NCBI GenBank assembly: GCA_900556665.1
Contig: USPX01000007.1
Location: 1 to 27,562, forward strand
Source of the DNA: an uncultured Eubacteriales bacterium
GTDB taxonomy: Bacteria; Bacillota_A; Clostridia; Lachnospirales; Cellulosilyticaceae
Direction of reading: 5' to 3'
Length of the DNA: 27,562 nt
The notes beneath the pieces were generated by a model, which saw only the letters and a program-made list of their open reading frames with translations, was not told the origin of the DNA and did not search any database. A program made the position numbers and the translations under genes. Below, in pieces: positions 7,690 to 14,916 of this stretch (the first letter of the stretch is position 1; every line of letters starts with the position of its first letter).

Positions 7690-8751
7690 ATGAAATTAGG
7701 ACATATGTTAAAAGCAGCAACAGTACTTATGGCAAGTGTGGCATTATTAGCGACACCTACATGGGCAGCTGAGGAAGCAAAACCAGTGTTAGAGATTCAA
7801 AAAGCCATAGACATGGCAATTGGTAAAGACGATATATTGGGGCAATATAGCAGAAATATCGAAGTATATAAAGAACAAACAGAAGAAATGCGTGACATAT
7901 CTTCTTTGGCTTACAGTACAAAACAACTTGATACAAGAGAAGCGGAGCAAAAGAAAACATTTAGAAAAGATACAATTGCTAATGAAGTAGAAAATGATTA
8001 TAACAATATGTTTTTACTTGAAAAGAGAATTAGTCTTTTAGACGAACAAATTAATTTAGGTGAGAAACAAATCAAACAAGCAAAGATTAAAAAAGATAGA
8101 GGTTACTGTGATGCATTAACTTATGAAAAAATAGTACAAGAAGTTGAAAATAAGAAAGTAAGTAAGATGCAACTTGAAAAGAATTTAGAAGATGCTAAGA
8201 AAGATTTCTTAAATCTTACAAACTTAGATGTAGATAAATACGTTTTAGTTGCTGATGAAACTTATCAACCATTCGTACTTGAGAAATCATTAAGCGCTTA
8301 CTCAAGTGATATGGCTAACGAGCTTACCAAATATGCAGATCAAAAAGCTACATTAAACGTAGATAACTTCTGGGATACAATTTATAAATCAGGAGATGGT
8401 GGTACAGGCCCTACATATACACAATATCTTGAAGGAAAAGCTAATGTAGAAACAGCTAAAGAACAAGTTAAAGCAAGTTATGATAATTATAAATTATTGA
8501 TCGAAACTAAATACACAGCATTGGCACCACAACTTGATACAATTAAAAATAAAAAGGATAATTACAACACAAGTGTAAAAGACATGAAAGTTGCAGAAAT
8601 CAAGTATAAATCAGGTTATTTAAGTGCGATTGATTATGAAACACAAAAGGTGCAATTAGATGCCCTTCAAGTAGAATATTTAGAAGAAGTATTTAAATAC
8701 AAAGAACTCAAAAAACAAGTAGAAAAACCTTGGGTAATGCAAGGAAAATAA
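7690..8751 (+). CDS. Secreted TolC-like (outer-membrane-efflux-protein-like) coiled-coil protein
   Basis: The 353-residue product has a clear signal peptide (KAATVLMASVALLATPTWA, cleavage near residue 26) and is otherwise almost all helical and charged. Two similar halves can be seen. The first contains IANEVENDYNNMFLLEKRI and IKKDRGYCDALTYEKIVQEVE. The second contains ASYDNYKLLIETKY and EIKYKSGYLSAIDYETQKVQ. The pattern of a long helix followed by '(K/R)xGxxxxxxYE' is that of TolC/OEP repeats. I see no beta-barrel strands. It ends the export operon (26 bases after the permease, AGGAGGAG site) and is followed by a terminator. The likely role is an extracytoplasmic duct or cap for the adaptor. 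A lone envelope coiled-coil protein is the alternative. Confidence 0.75.
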   Translation: MKLGHMLKAATVLMASVALLATPTWAAEEAKPVLEIQKAIDMAIGKDDILGQYSRNIEVYKEQTEEMRDISSLAYSTKQLDTREAEQKKTFRKDTIANEVENDYNNMFLLEKRISLLDEQINLGEKQIKQAKIKKDRGYCDALTYEKIVQEVENKKVSKMQLEKNLEDAKKDFLNLTNLDVDKYVLVADETYQPFVLEKSLSAYSSDMANELTKYADQKATLNVDNFWDTIYKSGDGGTGPTYTQYLEGKANVETAKEQVKASYDNYKLLIETKYTALAPQLDTIKNKKDNYNTSVKDMKVAEIKYKSGYLSAIDYETQKVQLDALQVEYLEEVFKYKELKKQVEKPWVMQGK

Positions 8752-8784
8752 TACAACTTGGAACTATTAGAAGACATAATATAT

Positions 8785-8840
8785 AAAAAAGAGCATTTGA
8801 AAATAAAAAACAGTGATTTTCAAATGCTCTTTTTTATTTT
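8785..8840 (+). terminator. Intrinsic terminator of the export operon
   Basis: A perfect 20-bp stem (8785-8804 with 8816-8835) with an 11-base loop carries the core GAGCATTTGAAAAT on its left arm, starts in an A run and ends in a T run. Because both ends are A/T runs it should also work on the opposite strand. Confidence 0.93.
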
Positions 8841-9050
8841 AAAACACATATTTAGACGATGTTAATCGTATAGATTATAAGGCATACTATAACTAAACTT
8901 TTGTTTTAGAGATATGATTTATGTTTAAATGTATTATTTTTAGAGAAATACATATGCTAATAGGTAATAAAGCTAGTAAAATCAATAAGGATATGAAATT
9001 TAATACTAAACAAAATGTTTGATAGCTATAAATTTTTAGCACAAAAAATA
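8841..9050. other. AT-rich intergenic stretch without recognised content
   Basis: No gene, RNA or clear signal was found between the export-operon terminator and the pot-operon promoter. The only structure is a weak 7-bp hairpin, ATGTATT (8929-8935) with AATACAT (8947-8953). Confidence 0.5.
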
Positions 9051-9079
9051 TTGACCTTTTCTGTATAAATATGTATAAT
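9051..9079 (+). promoter_or_regulatory. Promoter of the polyamine-uptake operon
   Basis: TTGACC (9051-9056), a 17-base spacer and a perfect TATAAT (9074-9079) form a strong vegetative promoter. It leaves an untranslated leader of about 115 bases before the regulator gene. Confidence 0.85.
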
Positions 9080-9103
9080 CTTTTAGTATGTGTTTAATGT
9101 CTG

Positions 9104-9118
9104 TAAACAAAAAGTTTA
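9104..9118. promoter_or_regulatory. Candidate operator for the cupin-XRE regulator
   Basis: TAAACAAAAAGTTTA is a 5-bp inverted repeat around five A residues, placed about 25 bases after the -10 box. A further GTTTA lies at 9092-9096. XRE-type repressors bind such short palindromes. Binding here is inferred from position only. Confidence 0.3.
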
Positions 9119-9201
9119 TTTATATACATAGTACACATGAAATTTAATGGTAGAAATAATTAATGTATTTACATAAAAATAGTCAAGAAGGAGGCAATAA
9201 A

Positions 9202-9741
9202 ATGGATATTGGTGCAAAGATTAACCAATTGCGTAAGAAAAATGCGTTAACTCAAGAAGAACTCGCTGATCGTTGTGAACTTTCAAAAGGGTTTATTTCA
9301 CAAGTTGAGCGCGGGCTCACATCTCCCTCAATAGCAACGCTTATTGATATCCTTGAATGTTTAGGAACTAATCTTAAAGATTTCTTTAATGAATCTAGCC
9401 AAGAAAAGATTGTGTTTACTAAACAAGATGTGTTTGAAAAAGAAGATAAAGACTCAGGAAATATGATTACATGGCTCATTCCAAATGCGCAAAAGAACGA
9501 TATGGAACCAATTCTTATAAATATTGAACCAGGTGGAAAGTCTAGTTTGCAAGCACCACATGAAGGTGAAGAATTCGGCTATGTACTTGCTGGAAGCATT
9601 TATGTGCATTTAGGAAATAAAAAGTTTAAAGCTAAAAAGGGTGATAGTTTTTACTTTAGGCCAACAGGTGATCACTATTTACAAAATACAGGTAAGACGA
9701 GAGCAACAGTGCTTTGGGTTGCTACCCCACCAAGTTTTTAA
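9202..9741 (+). CDS. Cupin-domain XRE family regulator, likely controlling potABCD
   Basis: A 179-residue two-domain regulator: an XRE helix-turn-helix at residues 3-60 (NALTQEELADRCELSKGFIS, then QVERGLTSPSIATL), and a cupin at about 100-179 (HEGEEFGYVLAGSIYVHLG, then KKGDSFYFRPTGDHYLQNTG). This architecture is that of PuuR-like regulators, in which the cupin senses a small metabolite. It sits 14 bases before potA in the same transcript, a common arrangement in clostridial polyamine operons, so polyamine-responsive control of uptake is the likely job. The ATG at 9202 is chosen because AAGGAGG (9188-9194) precedes it. An upstream in-frame ATG at 9163 has no site. Confidence 0.9.
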   Translation: MDIGAKINQLRKKNALTQEELADRCELSKGFISQVERGLTSPSIATLIDILECLGTNLKDFFNESSQEKIVFTKQDVFEKEDKDSGNMITWLIPNAQKNDMEPILINIEPGGKSSLQAPHEGEEFGYVLAGSIYVHLGNKKFKAKKGDSFYFRPTGDHYLQNTGKTRATVLWVATPPSF

Positions 9742-9755
9742 AGGAGTAGGCGAAA

Positions 9756-10811
9756 ATGGCAGAAAACAAATTAGAAAATGATTATATTATAGATCTTAAA
9801 AATATTAGTAAATCTTTTGGAGATACAATTATCCTTGACCAAATTAATATGTACATTAGACGTAATGAGTTTTTAACATTATTAGGTCCTAGTGGTTGTG
9901 GTAAAACAACACTTTTACGTATCATTGGTGGATTTGAAGAAGCTTCAAATGGTGAAGTACTTTTTGAAGGTGAGAATATTGGTAAATTACCACCTTATAA
10001 AAGAAAGATTAATACAGTATTTCAAAAGTATGCGTTATTCCCACATATGACGGTAGGTGAGAATATTGCCTTTGGACTTAATATCAAAAAAATGGATAAA
10101 AAGATTATCAAAGAAAAAGTTGAAGAAATGCTTGAACTTGTAGGACTTAAAGGATTTGAAAATAGAAAAATTGATTCTTTAAGTGGGGGGCAACAACAAC
10201 GTATTGCAATTGCAAGAGCCCTTGTTAATGAACCAGAAGTATTACTTTTAGATGAACCACTTGGTGCGCTTGACCTTAAACTTAGAAAAGGCATGCAAAC
10301 AGAGCTTAAACGTATTCAACAAAAAGTTGGTATTACATTTATTTATGTAACACATGACCAAGAAGAAGCGCTTACTATGTCTGATACAATTGCCATTATG
10401 AATGCAGGTAAAGTACAACAAATCGGGACACCAGTAGATATTTATAACGAGCCTAAAAATGCCTTCGTAGCTGATTTCATCGGTGAAAGTAACATTTTAC
10501 ACGGTACAATGATTGATGATTATCGTGTTAACTTCCATAGTACAGAATTCAAATGCGTGGATGCAGGATTTGGTACAAATACACCAATCGATGTTGTTGT
10601 AAGACCAGAAGATATTCGTATTATTGAAGTAGAAAAGGGTATGATAAAAGGTGTAGTAGAGTCAGTAACATTCAAAGGTGTACACTATGAAATGGTTGTT
10701 GCAACTGATGAATACAAATGGCTTGTACATTCAACAGTGATGTCACCAGTAGGCGAAAACGTAGGTATGGTGATTACACCAGAAGATATTCACATTATGA
10801 GAAGGAGATAG
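9756..10811 (+). CDS. potA: Spermidine/putrescine ABC transporter ATP-binding protein
   Basis: ATPase of the PotABCD polyamine importer. Walker [10 protein letters not shown] (about residues 44-52), signature [15 protein letters not shown], Walker [13 protein letters not shown] and H-loop [13 protein letters not shown] are all present. [20 protein letters not shown] is typical of the PotA/MalK-type (CUT) group. The C-terminal third (about 240-351) is the TOBE regulatory domain with VVRPEDIRI. Length of 351 is standard. It has an AAAGGAG site and is followed three bases after its stop by potB. Confidence 0.95.
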   Translation: MAENKLENDYIIDLKNISKSFGDTIILDQINMYIRRNEFLTLLGPSGCGKTTLLRIIGGFEEASNGEVLFEGENIGKLPPYKRKINTVFQKYALFPHMTVGENIAFGLNIKKMDKKIIKEKVEEMLELVGLKGFENRKIDSLSGGQQQRIAIARALVNEPEVLLLDEPLGALDLKLRKGMQTELKRIQQKVGITFIYVTHDQEEALTMSDTIAIMNAGKVQQIGTPVDIYNEPKNAFVADFIGESNILHGTMIDDYRVNFHSTEFKCVDAGFGTNTPIDVVVRPEDIRIIEVEKGMIKGVVESVTFKGVHYEMVVATDEYKWLVHSTVMSPVGENVGMVITPEDIHIMRRR

Positions 10812-10814
10812 ACG

Positions 10815-11627
10815 ATGAATAAAAAGTCATTAGCGTATCCATATGTAATATGGGCAGGTATTTTTATCATCGTGCCTTTATTACTTATTGTATACTTTAG
10901 TTTCTTTGTAGACGGACAGTTTACTTTCCAAAACTACACAAAGTTTATGGAAGATTATTATATTAAGGCAATGGGTAAATCAATTAGTCTTGCCTTTATT
11001 AGCACAACAATTTGTTTACTTCTTGCTTATCCATTAGCAATGGTTTTAAATGGCAAGGATATATCAAATCGCGGCGTGATTTTATTACTTATTATTTTAC
11101 CAATGTGGATGAACTCATTACTTAGAACATATGCATGGGCAAACTTACTTGAAAATAATGGTGTAATTAATAACATGCTTGCAGCATTTAATTTACCAAC
11201 AGTGAAATTCCTTTATGGAGATGGTGGGGTAATCTTTGGGATGGTATATAATTTCTTCCCATTTATGGTATTACCTATTTATAATGCACTTGCAAAGATT
11301 GATAAAGGTCTTATCGAAGCAGCACATGACCTTGGTGCAAATAGTATCACAACATTTAGAACAGTTATTTTACCACTTAGTATGCCAGGAGTTGTAACGG
11401 GGATTATCATGGTATTTATGCCAGCACTTACAACATTCCTTATTACACGTTTATTAGGTGGTGGAAAAGTAATGCTCATTGGTAACATTATTGAAGAGCA
11501 ATTCACAAGAACAGGAGACTTAGGATTTGGTTCTGCAGTTTCTATGATTCTGATGATTATTGTACTTATAACATTAGCCTTTATGTCACGTAAAGGTACT
11601 TTAGACGAAGAGGGAGGCTTATTCTAA
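10815..11627 (+). CDS. potB: Spermidine/putrescine ABC transporter permease PotB
   Basis: A 270-residue membrane permease with about six hydrophobic helices. The binding-protein-dependent transport signature that contacts PotA reads EAAHDLGANSITTFRTVILP (around residues 168-187). The N-terminal helix (YVIWAGIFIIVPLLLIVYFS) and the conserved LPMWMNSLLRTYAW match PotB rather than PotC. It forms the membrane channel with PotC. The ribosome binding site GAAGGAGA lies at the end of potA. Its last stop base overlaps the start of potC (TAATG). Confidence 0.95.
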   Translation: MNKKSLAYPYVIWAGIFIIVPLLLIVYFSFFVDGQFTFQNYTKFMEDYYIKAMGKSISLAFISTTICLLLAYPLAMVLNGKDISNRGVILLLIILPMWMNSLLRTYAWANLLENNGVINNMLAAFNLPTVKFLYGDGGVIFGMVYNFFPFMVLPIYNALAKIDKGLIEAAHDLGANSITTFRTVILPLSMPGVVTGIIMVFMPALTTFLITRLLGGGKVMLIGNIIEEQFTRTGDLGFGSAVSMILMIIVLITLAFMSRKGTLDEEGGLF

Positions 11628-12406
11628 TGATTAAATTTATTAAGCGTTTCTATGTCGCCTTAATTTTACTTGTAATGTACGCACCAGTTGCTGTACTTAT
11701 GGTATTTTCATTTAATGATTCTAAGCTTCCTATCTGGAAAGGATTTACTTTTAGATGGTATGAAAGCTTAGCAAATGATACAACTATTCAACAAAGTTTC
11801 ATGTATACAATTATTATTGCAGTAGTATCTTCAGTTATTGCAACAGTCATTGGTACATTTGCAGCTATGGGAATTCATCAAATGAAGGGGTATAAACGTA
11901 ATTTAATGCTCAATATTACTTATATTCCACTTCTTAGCCCGGATATTGTAATTGGTATTTCATTAATGATGCTCTTTAATGTGCTTCATATTCCTTTTGG
12001 ATTACCAACATTAATCATTTCACATATTACTTTTAGTATTCCATATGTGATTTTATCAATTATGCCAAAGCTTAAGCAAATGAATTTCAATGTTTATGAA
12101 GCAGCTTTAGATTTAGGAGCAACACCATGGTATGCTTTTAAAAAGGTTATTTTACCAGAAATTATGCCAGGTGTAGTAGCTGGATTATTTATTGCTTTTA
12201 CATTATCAATTGATGACTTCGTAGTAAGTTTCTTCAATACAGGAGCGGGTGTAGATACACTTCCAATTAAGATTTATGCGATGGCAAGAAAAGGTGTTAA
12301 CCCAACAATCAATGCCATTTCAACAATTATGTTTGCGACAATTATTATTGTATTACTTGTAAGTAATATTAGAGCAAGTCGTAAAGAGAAAGAAATAGGA
12401 ATATAA
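11627..12406 (+). CDS. potC: Spermidine/putrescine ABC transporter permease PotC
   Basis: Second channel subunit, 259 residues with about six helices. The cytoplasmic loop signature is EAALDLGATPWYAFKKVILP, and PotC features include YAPVAVLMVFSFNDSK near the N-terminus and LSIDDFVVSFFNTG near the C-terminus. The start ATG shares one base with the potB stop, pointing to translational coupling; AGGGAGG lies within the end of potB. A perfect hairpin separates it from potD. Confidence 0.95.
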   Translation: MIKFIKRFYVALILLVMYAPVAVLMVFSFNDSKLPIWKGFTFRWYESLANDTTIQQSFMYTIIIAVVSSVIATVIGTFAAMGIHQMKGYKRNLMLNITYIPLLSPDIVIGISLMMLFNVLHIPFGLPTLIISHITFSIPYVILSIMPKLKQMNFNVYEAALDLGATPWYAFKKVILPEIMPGVVAGLFIAFTLSIDDFVVSFFNTGAGVDTLPIKIYAMARKGVNPTINAISTIMFATIIIVLLVSNIRASRKEKEIGI

Positions 12407-12407
12407 T

Positions 12408-12440
12408 CTTTATGCATAGCAGTTTTTGCTATGCATAAAG
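12408..12440 (+). promoter_or_regulatory. Perfect 14-bp intercistronic hairpin between potC and potD
   Basis: CTTTATGCATAGCA (12408-12421) pairs perfectly with TGCTATGCATAAAG (12427-12440) around a 5-base loop. No T run follows (next bases are TGCTGTATAAG), so it is not a normal terminator. Such hairpins can protect the upstream 3' end or let the binding-protein gene be made in excess. It ends 12 bases before the potD ribosome binding site. Confidence 0.7.
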
Positions 12441-12464
12441 TGCTGTATAAGAAAGGAATTAGCC

Positions 12465-13526
12465 ATGAAAAAATTAGCGAAAAAGATTTTAAGTGTAGGC
12501 CTCGTAGGGATGATGACATTAGCTGTGGCAGGATGTGGAAATTCAGCGCCAAATGGTCAAGTTGTTGTATATAACTGGGGAGAATTTATCGACCCAGCAG
12601 TAAATAAAATGTTTACAGAAGAAACAGGAATTAAAGTTGTTTACTCTGAATATGCAAACAATGAAGAAATGTATGCAAAAGTAGAACCAGGTAATGTATC
12701 ATATGATGTTATTTTCCCATCAGATTATATGGTTGAGAAAATGATTAATAAGGATCTTTTAGAAAAACTTGATTTCTCTAAAATACCTAACTATGAAAAT
12801 ATTGATGAGAGATTTAAAAACTTACAATATGACCCAAATAATGAGTACTCAATTCCTTATATGTGGGGAACAGTAGGAATCGTATACAATAAAAAAATGG
12901 TAAATGAACCAGTAGATAGCTGGGACATTTTATGGGATGCAAAATACAAAGATCAAATCGTAATGTATGATAGTGAAAGAGATTCACTTATGGTAGCACT
13001 TAAAAAGCTTGGTTATTCTATGAATACAAGAGATGAAAAACAATTAGAAGAAGCTAAGAATCTCCTCATTGAGCAAGCACCACTTGTACTTTCTTACGTA
13101 GGTGATGAAGGTAAAAATAAAATGGTAAGTGAAGAAGCAGCACTTATGGTTGCTTATGCAGGGGATGCAATGGTTATGGTACAAGAAAATCCAGACCTTG
13201 AATTTGTAATCCCTAAAGAAGGTTCTAACTTCTATGTAGATACAATGGTTATGCCAAAGAATGCTACAAACAAAGATAATGCATATGCTTATATGAATTT
13301 CTTATGCAGACCAGAAATCGCAGCAATGAATGCTGCAGAAATTGGGTACTCTACACCAATTAGTGCAGCAAGAGAGCAATTAGATGATGAAATTAAAAAC
13401 AATCCGATAGCTTATCCAAGTGAAGAAGTTACAAATGGTGAAAAAATGGAAATGTTCAATGACCCATCAGATGTTATTGGAACATATAGTAGTATTTGGA
13501 CACAGGTTAAGGCGTCAAATAACTAG
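12465..13526 (+). CDS. potD: Spermidine/putrescine-binding lipoprotein PotD
   Basis: Extracellular substrate-binding protein that feeds polyamines to PotBC. The lipoprotein signal peptide ends in the lipobox LAVAGC, so Cys24 would be lipidated and anchor it to the membrane. The mature part matches PotD: VVVYNWGEFIDPAVNKMF, YDVIFPSDYMVEKMI and IPYMWGTVGIVYNKK. Length 353 is usual. The ATG at 12465 follows AAAGGAATT. An in-frame upstream start at 12426 would fall inside the intercistronic hairpin and give a non-lipoprotein N-terminus, so it is rejected. Last gene of the pot operon, followed by a strong terminator. Confidence 0.95.
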   Translation: MKKLAKKILSVGLVGMMTLAVAGCGNSAPNGQVVVYNWGEFIDPAVNKMFTEETGIKVVYSEYANNEEMYAKVEPGNVSYDVIFPSDYMVEKMINKDLLEKLDFSKIPNYENIDERFKNLQYDPNNEYSIPYMWGTVGIVYNKKMVNEPVDSWDILWDAKYKDQIVMYDSERDSLMVALKKLGYSMNTRDEKQLEEAKNLLIEQAPLVLSYVGDEGKNKMVSEEAALMVAYAGDAMVMVQENPDLEFVIPKEGSNFYVDTMVMPKNATNKDNAYAYMNFLCRPEIAAMNAAEIGYSTPISAAREQLDDEIKNNPIAYPSEEVTNGEKMEMFNDPSDVIGTYSSIWTQVKASNN

Positions 13527-13537
13527 TAAGAGATATG

Positions 13538-13568
13538 GGCTCTAGCGTAAGTGCTAGAGCCTTTTTTT
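13538..13568 (+). terminator. Intrinsic terminator of the pot operon
   Basis: GGCTCTAGC (13538-13546) pairs perfectly with GCTAGAGCC (13553-13561) around a 6-base loop, followed by seven T residues (13562-13568). Confidence 0.95.
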
Positions 13569-13584
13569 GTGGGTGCGTGGATAT

Positions 13585-13667
13585 TGTGGATAAGTGGCAT
13601 ATCTAATTTTCCTATGCACTCACTTCGTTCGAATGCAAGATAAAATTAGATATGCCACTTATCCACA
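13585..13667. repeat. 26-bp perfect inverted repeat with a consensus DnaA box at each outer end
   Basis: The left arm 13585-13610 is the exact reverse complement of the right arm 13642-13667, with a 31-base loop. The outermost nine bases of each arm are TGTGGATAA (13585-13593) and TTATCCACA (13659-13667), the latter being the consensus DnaA box. A further partial match, CGTGGATAT, lies at 13576-13584. No T run follows, and a real terminator lies just upstream, so this is not needed to end the pot transcript. It may be a small mobile (MITE-like) element or a DnaA-binding site. Confidence 0.75.
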
Positions 13668-13796
13668 CTTACTACTGGGAGAAAAAAGGCTCGTAGTGAA
13701 TGCACTTAGGGGAGAGATATCTCATGGGACGAAGGGAGAGGAAAGATTACTAATGGAGATTGGGCAAGCACTTCGTTCGAATGCAAGATAAAATTA
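13621..13796. repeat. 28-base direct repeat (13621-13648 and 13769-13796)
   Basis: Two identical 28-base copies start CACTTCGTTCGAATGCAAGA and end TAAAATTA. The first copy lies in the loop and right arm of the inverted repeat. The second lies 120 bases downstream without the rest of the arm. An imperfect inverted relative, GTAGTGAATGCACTT (13696-13710), is also present. The pattern suggests remnants of a repeated extragenic element. Confidence 0.7.
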
Positions 13797-13998
13797 TTAG
13801 GGGTGTATGTTTTAGGGGGGATAAAGGGAAGAATAGAAGATGTATAAATATTGTGGGGAATATAGATAGATAATTGGATGGAAATGGGATATACTATTGT
13901 TATTAAACATAATTTCATTATTTAATTTATGTATAATTTTATTTGTGAACTGAGTATATCAATATATATTAAGAATACGTAAGATGGAGGTGCGTTCT
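13797..13998. other. AT-rich non-coding stretch before the small membrane protein gene
   Basis: No gene is supported. A TATAAT at 13932-13937 could be the -10 box for the next gene but has no convincing -35 box at the right distance. The ribosome binding site of the next gene (ATGGAGGTG, 13984-13992) closes the stretch. Confidence 0.4.
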
Positions 13999-14373
13999 AT
14001 GAGAAATAGAGATAGAGAGATTATGAGTGAGGAATTGTTAGATCAAAGCACGTTGGCAGCTTGTTTGGATGATGATTTATTAGAAGAAGAGGAAATTGCC
14101 ACACAAGGGAAGATTTATATTCGTAAGAAAAAGAATCCTGGGGCATGGCCTTCATTAATTTTGGGGATTTTTGGCTCTATAGGTTGGATTGTGCCTGTGA
14201 TTGGGCTTCCTATTACTGTAGTAGGTACTGTACTTGGTGCTATGGGGATGGGAAAAAAGAGAGAATATAGAGGCGTGTCTATTGCCGGATTTGTAGTGAA
14301 TTTAGTCTTTTTAATGGCTGCTATTGCTAAGGGCATTGTAGATATCGTAATTTATTTCAAAAAGAAACATTAA
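13999..14373 (+). CDS. Small membrane protein resembling DUF4190-type proteins
   Basis: The 124-residue product has an acidic cytoplasmic-looking N-terminal region (LDDDLLEEEEIATQG) followed by a hydrophobic half with Gly-rich helices: SLILGIFGSIGWIVPVIGLP, ITVVGTVLGAMGMG, and, after a KKREYRG turn, SIAGFVVNLVFLMAAIAK. The 'lGi.g....P..g......g.ilG..g..k...rG.siaGfv' pattern resembles DUF4190 proteins, whose role is not known to me. The ATG at 13999 is used because GGAGGTG lies 8 bases upstream. An in-frame ATG at 13984 overlaps that site. It lies 73 bases before the YedF-like gene, perhaps in the same transcript. Confidence 0.75.
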   Translation: MRNRDREIMSEELLDQSTLAACLDDDLLEEEEIATQGKIYIRKKKNPGAWPSLILGIFGSIGWIVPVIGLPITVVGTVLGAMGMGKKREYRGVSIAGFVVNLVFLMAAIAKGIVDIVIYFKKKH

Positions 14374-14446
14374 TTTATCTTAGCACCTAAAATTCGTAGT
14401 CCGCATATATTAATATTAAGGAGCGACTATTGAAGGAGGAGACAAG

Positions 14447-14785
14447 GTGTATAAGGAAGTTATTGTTATTAATAGTGATACACTTGGCCAGGGGGATAGT
14501 GAGGTTGGTAGAACTTTATTAGGAACATTTCTTAGAAAAGTTTTAGCAAGTTTAGATAAGCCTGATGCTATTATATTTTACAATTCTGGTGTAAAGCTTG
14601 TGACAAGAGAATCTCATTTTAGAGATATCTTAGAAGGCCTTGAAACAAGTGGTGTAGAACTTTTAGCTTGTGGCACTTGTGTTTATAGTGTATGTGGTAA
14701 ACGTTCATTAGCAGTAGGACGTATCACTAATATGGAAGAGATTGCAGACATATTGTTAGATGCAAAAAAAGTTATTACTTTATAA
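14447..14785 (+). CDS. DsrE-domain protein related to the C-terminal half of YedF
   Basis: The 112-residue protein matches the C-terminal part of YedF, a sulfurtransferase-like protein often found with selenium genes: VIVINSDTLGQGDSEVGRTL, AIIFYNSGVKL, GVELLACGTCVYS and LAVGRITNMEEI. The Cys pair in CGTC is kept and a third Cys follows (VYSVCGK). The N-terminal TusA/SirA domain found in YedF of clostridia is absent; the GTG start at 14447 is fixed by GAAGGAGGAGA just upstream and there is no room for it. No selenium genes are in the window. A role in persulfide handling is possible but unproven. A terminator follows. Confidence 0.8.
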   Translation: MYKEVIVINSDTLGQGDSEVGRTLLGTFLRKVLASLDKPDAIIFYNSGVKLVTRESHFRDILEGLETSGVELLACGTCVYSVCGKRSLAVGRITNMEEIADILLDAKKVITL

Positions 14786-14832
14786 AATAGCCTTTGCAAA
14801 GAGAGGATAGTCTAAATCAATATAGAAGCTCT

Positions 14833-14869
14833 AAAAAAGGAGGGTTCTTTTAAAGAACTCTCCTTTTTT
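14833..14869. terminator. Bidirectional intrinsic terminator
   Basis: An A run and GGAGGGTTCTTT (14839-14850) pair with AAAGAACTCTCC (14852-14863, one G-T pair), followed by a T run (14864-14869). With A/T runs on both sides it can end the YedF-like gene from the left and the minus-strand hydrolase from the right. Confidence 0.9.
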
Positions 14870-14916
14870 ATGTCTTAACATGTAATTTTTAAATGGTTTA
14901 TATGCTTGTAAAACTC

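Noticed and set aside
9163..9201. Upstream ATG for the cupin-XRE regulator
   Set aside because: No ribosome binding site. The AAGGAGG at 9188-9194 is placed for the ATG at 9202.
12426..12464. Upstream start for potD
   Set aside because: It would place the start inside the potC-potD hairpin and spoil the lipoprotein signal peptide.
13594..13791. A 65-codon GTG-start frame on the plus strand behind potD
   Set aside because: It runs through the inverted repeat and both copies of the direct repeat, has no ribosome binding site and resembles no family.
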